From contig CASECH010000016.1 in the NCBI GenBank assembly GCA_949286405.1, positions 1-8,333 on the forward strand: a stretch of DNA of 8,333 nt, in the 5' to 3' direction. The notes under the pieces were generated by a model. It was not told where the DNA came from. It made no database searches and worked only from the letters and a program-made list of their open reading frames with translations. This stretch comes from an uncultured bacterium. GTDB lineage: Bacteria; Cyanobacteriota; Vampirovibrionia; Gastranaerophilales; Gastranaerophilaceae. Below, piece after piece: positions 6,388 to 8,333 of this stretch (position 1 is the first letter of the stretch; each line of letters opens with the position of its first letter). Position numbers and translations under genes: made by a program.

Positions 6388-7758
6388 ATGATTTATGCTT
6401 TAGCGGCTATATTTGTTGCATTATTTGGATATATTCAAGTTAGTGATGATATAAATTTACCTCAGTTAAAGGATCCGAGAGAGCAGGAAATAAAATATAT
6501 AAGTGACGTAGAGAAAAAAGAAGCAAAAGAGCAGTATCAAAGAGCTAAATTTAATAGGAATCCTTCTGGATATATGACTGTTGAAGAATATGAGGAATTA
6601 TCTGCTCCTAAAGATAAGTTCGCTCAAAAAATTGAACTTCCTAAGCTTGAAAAACCTTCTGATATGAAGTATGTACCTCAACCTTCATATAAAATTGTTA
6701 GGTATAATAATCCTCCTGGAAGTCCTGAAATAATTTTGGATAAGGATTTTTATAAAAATAGACAAAAAAATGCTCAAGGAATTGTATCACCTGATTATTC
6801 GAAAATGGTGTATTCTACTATTTACTATTATCCAAATAATGGATCTACAGCATCTGATTTGTTTGTTATTCCTCTTGATGATGCAGAGTCTAATATAAAT
6901 AAAATAAAAACAGCTCATGTTATGCATAGAAATCCTGATCCAATATTATCAACAGATAAAGCTATTGACAATTATGCAACATTTAGAACTCTTACACCTG
7001 TTGATTTTTCTTCTGATGGTACAAAACTTCTAGCTAAAGAAAAAATTGGAAATGCACATGATGGTATATGGCAGACTAATGCATGGGTATATGACTTTGT
7101 AAATGATACTTCTTATAATTTAGTAGAAGTAAGGGATGCTATAATATATTATTGGAAGGAAAATGCTAATCTTGATCTCGAAGAAAAGCGATGGGATATT
7201 TATCCTTTAGGTTTTGATTTGAATAATCCTGACAGAGTTATTGTAAATGCTTATGCTTATACTGGAGAAAAGCCTATAAATCTTGGGACATGGAGTATTG
7301 ATTATCAAGGAGAGCAATCAAGATTAATTACTTTTATTCAATCCGATATTGAAATCAGCATGAATGGTCTGAAAATAGTTCAAGATGGAGTTGTTCCTAA
7401 ATCTGTATCAGAGCGAGAAGAGCAACAAATGAAACGTGTTGAAAAAGATGCTGAAAAACAAAAAAAATTGGAAGAAAAGAAAGAATTAAAGACTCTTGAA
7501 CAGTCTTATAAAGCTAAATTAAAAGAAATTGATGCCAATTATAAACAAAAACAAAAAGACTATAAAATAAAGCAAAAAATAGACGGCTCAACAAGCTTAA
7601 ATGATGTTCAACCAAAATATTTGGATGCTAAAGCTAAATTGGAAGAAAAAGAACAAAAAGCTATTGAAAAGAAAAAAGAAAAAGAATTAAAAAAGATTGA
7701 AAGACAAAACAGAAAAAAAACTAAAGATAATACTAATTCTTCTGAAAATTCTTTATAA
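6388..7758 (+). CDS. Unrecognised membrane-anchored protein with propeller-like repeats and Lys/Glu coiled-coil tail
   Basis: I do not recognise this 456-residue protein. Residues 2-16 are hydrophobic (IYALAAIFVALFGYI), a signal or N-terminal anchor without a lipobox cysteine, so the rest is probably outside the cytoplasmic membrane. Residues about 20-100 are charged and Pro-containing. Residues about 130-330 contain three segments that read like blades of a TolB/WD40-type propeller: SPDYSKMVYS...DLFVIPLDD, DFSSDGTKLLAKEK...AWVYDFVND and LGFDLNNPDRVIVNAY...GTWSIDY. Residues 340-445 are almost wholly Lys, Glu, Gln and Arg with heptad-like spacing, a long coiled coil or helix. The ribosome site AAGGAAGG (6370-6377) lies in the regulator gene, and the start abuts the regulator's stop. 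Cotranscription with the kinase and regulator suggests a sensor partner or an output of that system, an inference from position alone. Confidence 0.85.
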   Translation: MIYALAAIFVALFGYIQVSDDINLPQLKDPREQEIKYISDVEKKEAKEQYQRAKFNRNPSGYMTVEEYEELSAPKDKFAQKIELPKLEKPSDMKYVPQPSYKIVRYNNPPGSPEIILDKDFYKNRQKNAQGIVSPDYSKMVYSTIYYYPNNGSTASDLFVIPLDDAESNINKIKTAHVMHRNPDPILSTDKAIDNYATFRTLTPVDFSSDGTKLLAKEKIGNAHDGIWQTNAWVYDFVNDTSYNLVEVRDAIIYYWKENANLDLEEKRWDIYPLGFDLNNPDRVIVNAYAYTGEKPINLGTWSIDYQGEQSRLITFIQSDIEISMNGLKIVQDGVVPKSVSEREEQQMKRVEKDAEKQKKLEEKKELKTLEQSYKAKLKEIDANYKQKQKDYKIKQKIDGSTSLNDVQPKYLDAKAKLEEKEQKAIEKKKEKELKKIERQNRKKTKDNTNSSENSL

Positions 7759-7993
7759 GTATTTCTTTTTCTTTATGAGTTAATTTTTTTATTGATCTTT
7801 CTTCTTTCATTGCCTCAGATTTAGAATTAAATTCTTGTATATAAACAATTTTTATAGGTTTATTTGCACGAGTATATTTTGCACCTTTACCTTGTAAATG
7901 AGTCTCAAAACGTTTTTGTACATCATCAGTATATCCACAGTAGAATGTACCTTTTTCAGTTAATAGCATGTAAACAAAATATTTTTTATCCAT
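7733..7993 (-). CDS. GIY-YIG nuclease-domain protein (UvrC-like single domain, YhbQ type)
   Basis: This 86-residue protein consists of just a GIY-YIG domain, the usual size for the stand-alone YhbQ/UPF0213 group. Seen: FVYML (6-10) as the first motif, YCGYT (18-22) as the second, R28 as the catalytic arginine in VQKRFETH, the loop GKGAKYTR (35-42), and E65 in EERSIKKL as the metal-binding glutamate. All active-site positions appear kept. The cellular role of such small proteins is unclear; DNA repair or nuclease activity is reported for some members. The ATG at 7993 has no Shine-Dalgarno sequence before it. A TATAAA lies eight bases upstream of it on the minus strand, so a short-leader start is possible. 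Its last 26 bases overlap the convergent coiled-coil protein gene. It is separated from the next minus-strand gene by a terminator. Confidence 0.9.
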   Translation of the reverse strand: MDKKYFVYMLLTEKGTFYCGYTDDVQKRFETHLQGKGAKYTRANKPIKIVYIQEFNSKSEAMKEERSIKKLTHKEKEILIKNFQKN

Positions 7994-8010
7994 AAATATA
8001 TTTTATAAAT

Positions 8011-8037
8011 AAAAAAGCGGTTTAAGTAACCGCTTTT
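8011..8037 (-). terminator. Intrinsic terminator of the small Cys-tailed protein gene
   Basis: AAAAGCGGTT pairs perfectly with AACCGCTTTT across a five-base loop (8013-8037). Read on the minus strand it is followed by a T-run (8016-8011) and then ATTTAT. On the plus strand the T-run is only four bases long, so it works mainly leftwards. It insulates the GIY-YIG gene from the small gene upstream. Confidence 0.85.
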
Positions 8038-8072
8038 CAATGTATTTTCTTTTTCTTTATTTCTTTTTTTTA

Positions 8073-8324
8073 TTAACAAATAAAACTGCTTGAACTTCCA
8101 GAGCATCCTCCAGAAGATGCACCACATGAGGAAGCTGTAGCAGTAGCACCTGATGCTGATGTACCGCCTAATACTGATACAGCTGATGAAAAATTACTTA
8201 AAAATCCGCTTTCAGTAGAAGTTTCTCCTTCAACATTTGCATATTGACTATAATCAACTGCAAAAGGATTGCTAGATGAAAATACGTCATAGGCATTTGT
8301 AGAAAACAAACTTTTTGTGAGCAT
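8073..8324 (-). CDS. Small Ser/Gly/Ala-rich protein with Cys-containing C-terminus (start uncertain)
   Basis: I do not recognise this protein. From ATG 8324 it has 83 residues. The N-terminal half (1-40) is mixed and polar, with aromatic residues in FSTNAYDVFSSSNPFAVDYS. The C-terminal half is dominated by Ser, Gly, Ala and Thr and ends with three cysteines, C67, C74 and the last residue C83, within SCGASSGGC and SSFIC. There are no basic patches, no membrane segment and no known catalytic motif. The frame stays open to the window edge, and the nine visible bases before the ATG hold no ribosome site, so the true start may be further upstream. The dedicated hairpin terminator 36 bases after the stop supports a real, expressed gene. 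The leader-plus-Cys/Ser-core layout resembles precursors of modified peptides, but no maturation enzyme is in view. A structural or low-complexity surface protein is equally possible. Confidence 0.6.
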   Translation of the reverse strand: MLTKSLFSTNAYDVFSSSNPFAVDYSQYANVEGETSTESGFLSNFSSAVSVLGGTSASGATATASSCGASSGGCSGSSSSFIC

Positions 8325-8333
8325 AGCTAATGA

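Noticed and set aside
1..8333. CRISPR arrays, tRNA genes, insertion sequences or prophage genes
   Set aside because: I saw no regularly spaced direct repeats, cloverleaf structures, transposase motifs or phage proteins. The GIY-YIG protein is the small house-keeping type, with no sign of a homing intron.

Overview
The window is AT-rich bacterial DNA with short intergenic gaps. Shine-Dalgarno-type ribosome sites and sigma-70-like promoters are visible. The gene set points to an anaerobic or microaerophilic host-associated bacterium: a two-iron superoxide reductase, a non-haem ferritin, a lipid-linked glycosyltransferase with a glycan deacetylase, and cytoplasmic two-component signalling. The gene mix and base composition would fit gut Vampirovibrionia (Gastranaerophilales). 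Clostridia or another AT-rich anaerobe are not excluded, and the long SRP RNA would fit Firmicutes as well. No 16S or universal marker is present, so the assignment is an impression only.

Left part (1-1663, minus strand): a two-gene unit read leftwards from a good promoter at 1695-1724. It holds a ChbG/YdjC-type deacetylase and then, overlapping by one base, an exported protein that runs off the window. The second gene has no complete reading frame here. Its translated sequence shows a signal segment, a degenerate staphylococcal-nuclease-like domain, an H/C/C/C metal knuckle and what looks like the start of a phospholipase D-like domain. Divergent from it (1754-2707, plus strand) is a GT2 polyprenyl-phosphate sugar transferase with two C-terminal membrane helices. 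The deacetylase/transferase pair recalls the NaxD/FlmF2 pair that makes a deaminated-free amino sugar on undecaprenyl phosphate for lipid A decoration, that is, a deacetylated hexosamine carrier.

Middle: 2708-3119 has no protein gene but contains a roughly 260-nt signal recognition particle RNA on the minus strand with its own promoter and U-tract. Next comes a tightly coupled oxidative-stress/iron unit, desulfoferrodoxin (3120-3512) overlapping ferritin (3505-4017), closed by a strong intrinsic terminator at 4029-4060.

Right part: a promoter at 4081-4109 drives three packed genes: a soluble REC-PAS-HisKA-HATPase kinase (apparently leaderless), a NarL/FixJ response regulator, and an unrecognised membrane-anchored protein with propeller-like repeats and a long Lys/Glu coiled-coil tail. 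Its 3' end overlaps a convergent GIY-YIG nuclease-domain gene by 26 bases. Last, a small Ser/Gly/Cys-rich protein gene lies at the right edge on the minus strand and ends in a hairpin terminator. The least explained parts are the exported multi-domain protein at the left edge, the kinase/regulator/propeller unit, and the small Cys-tailed protein.
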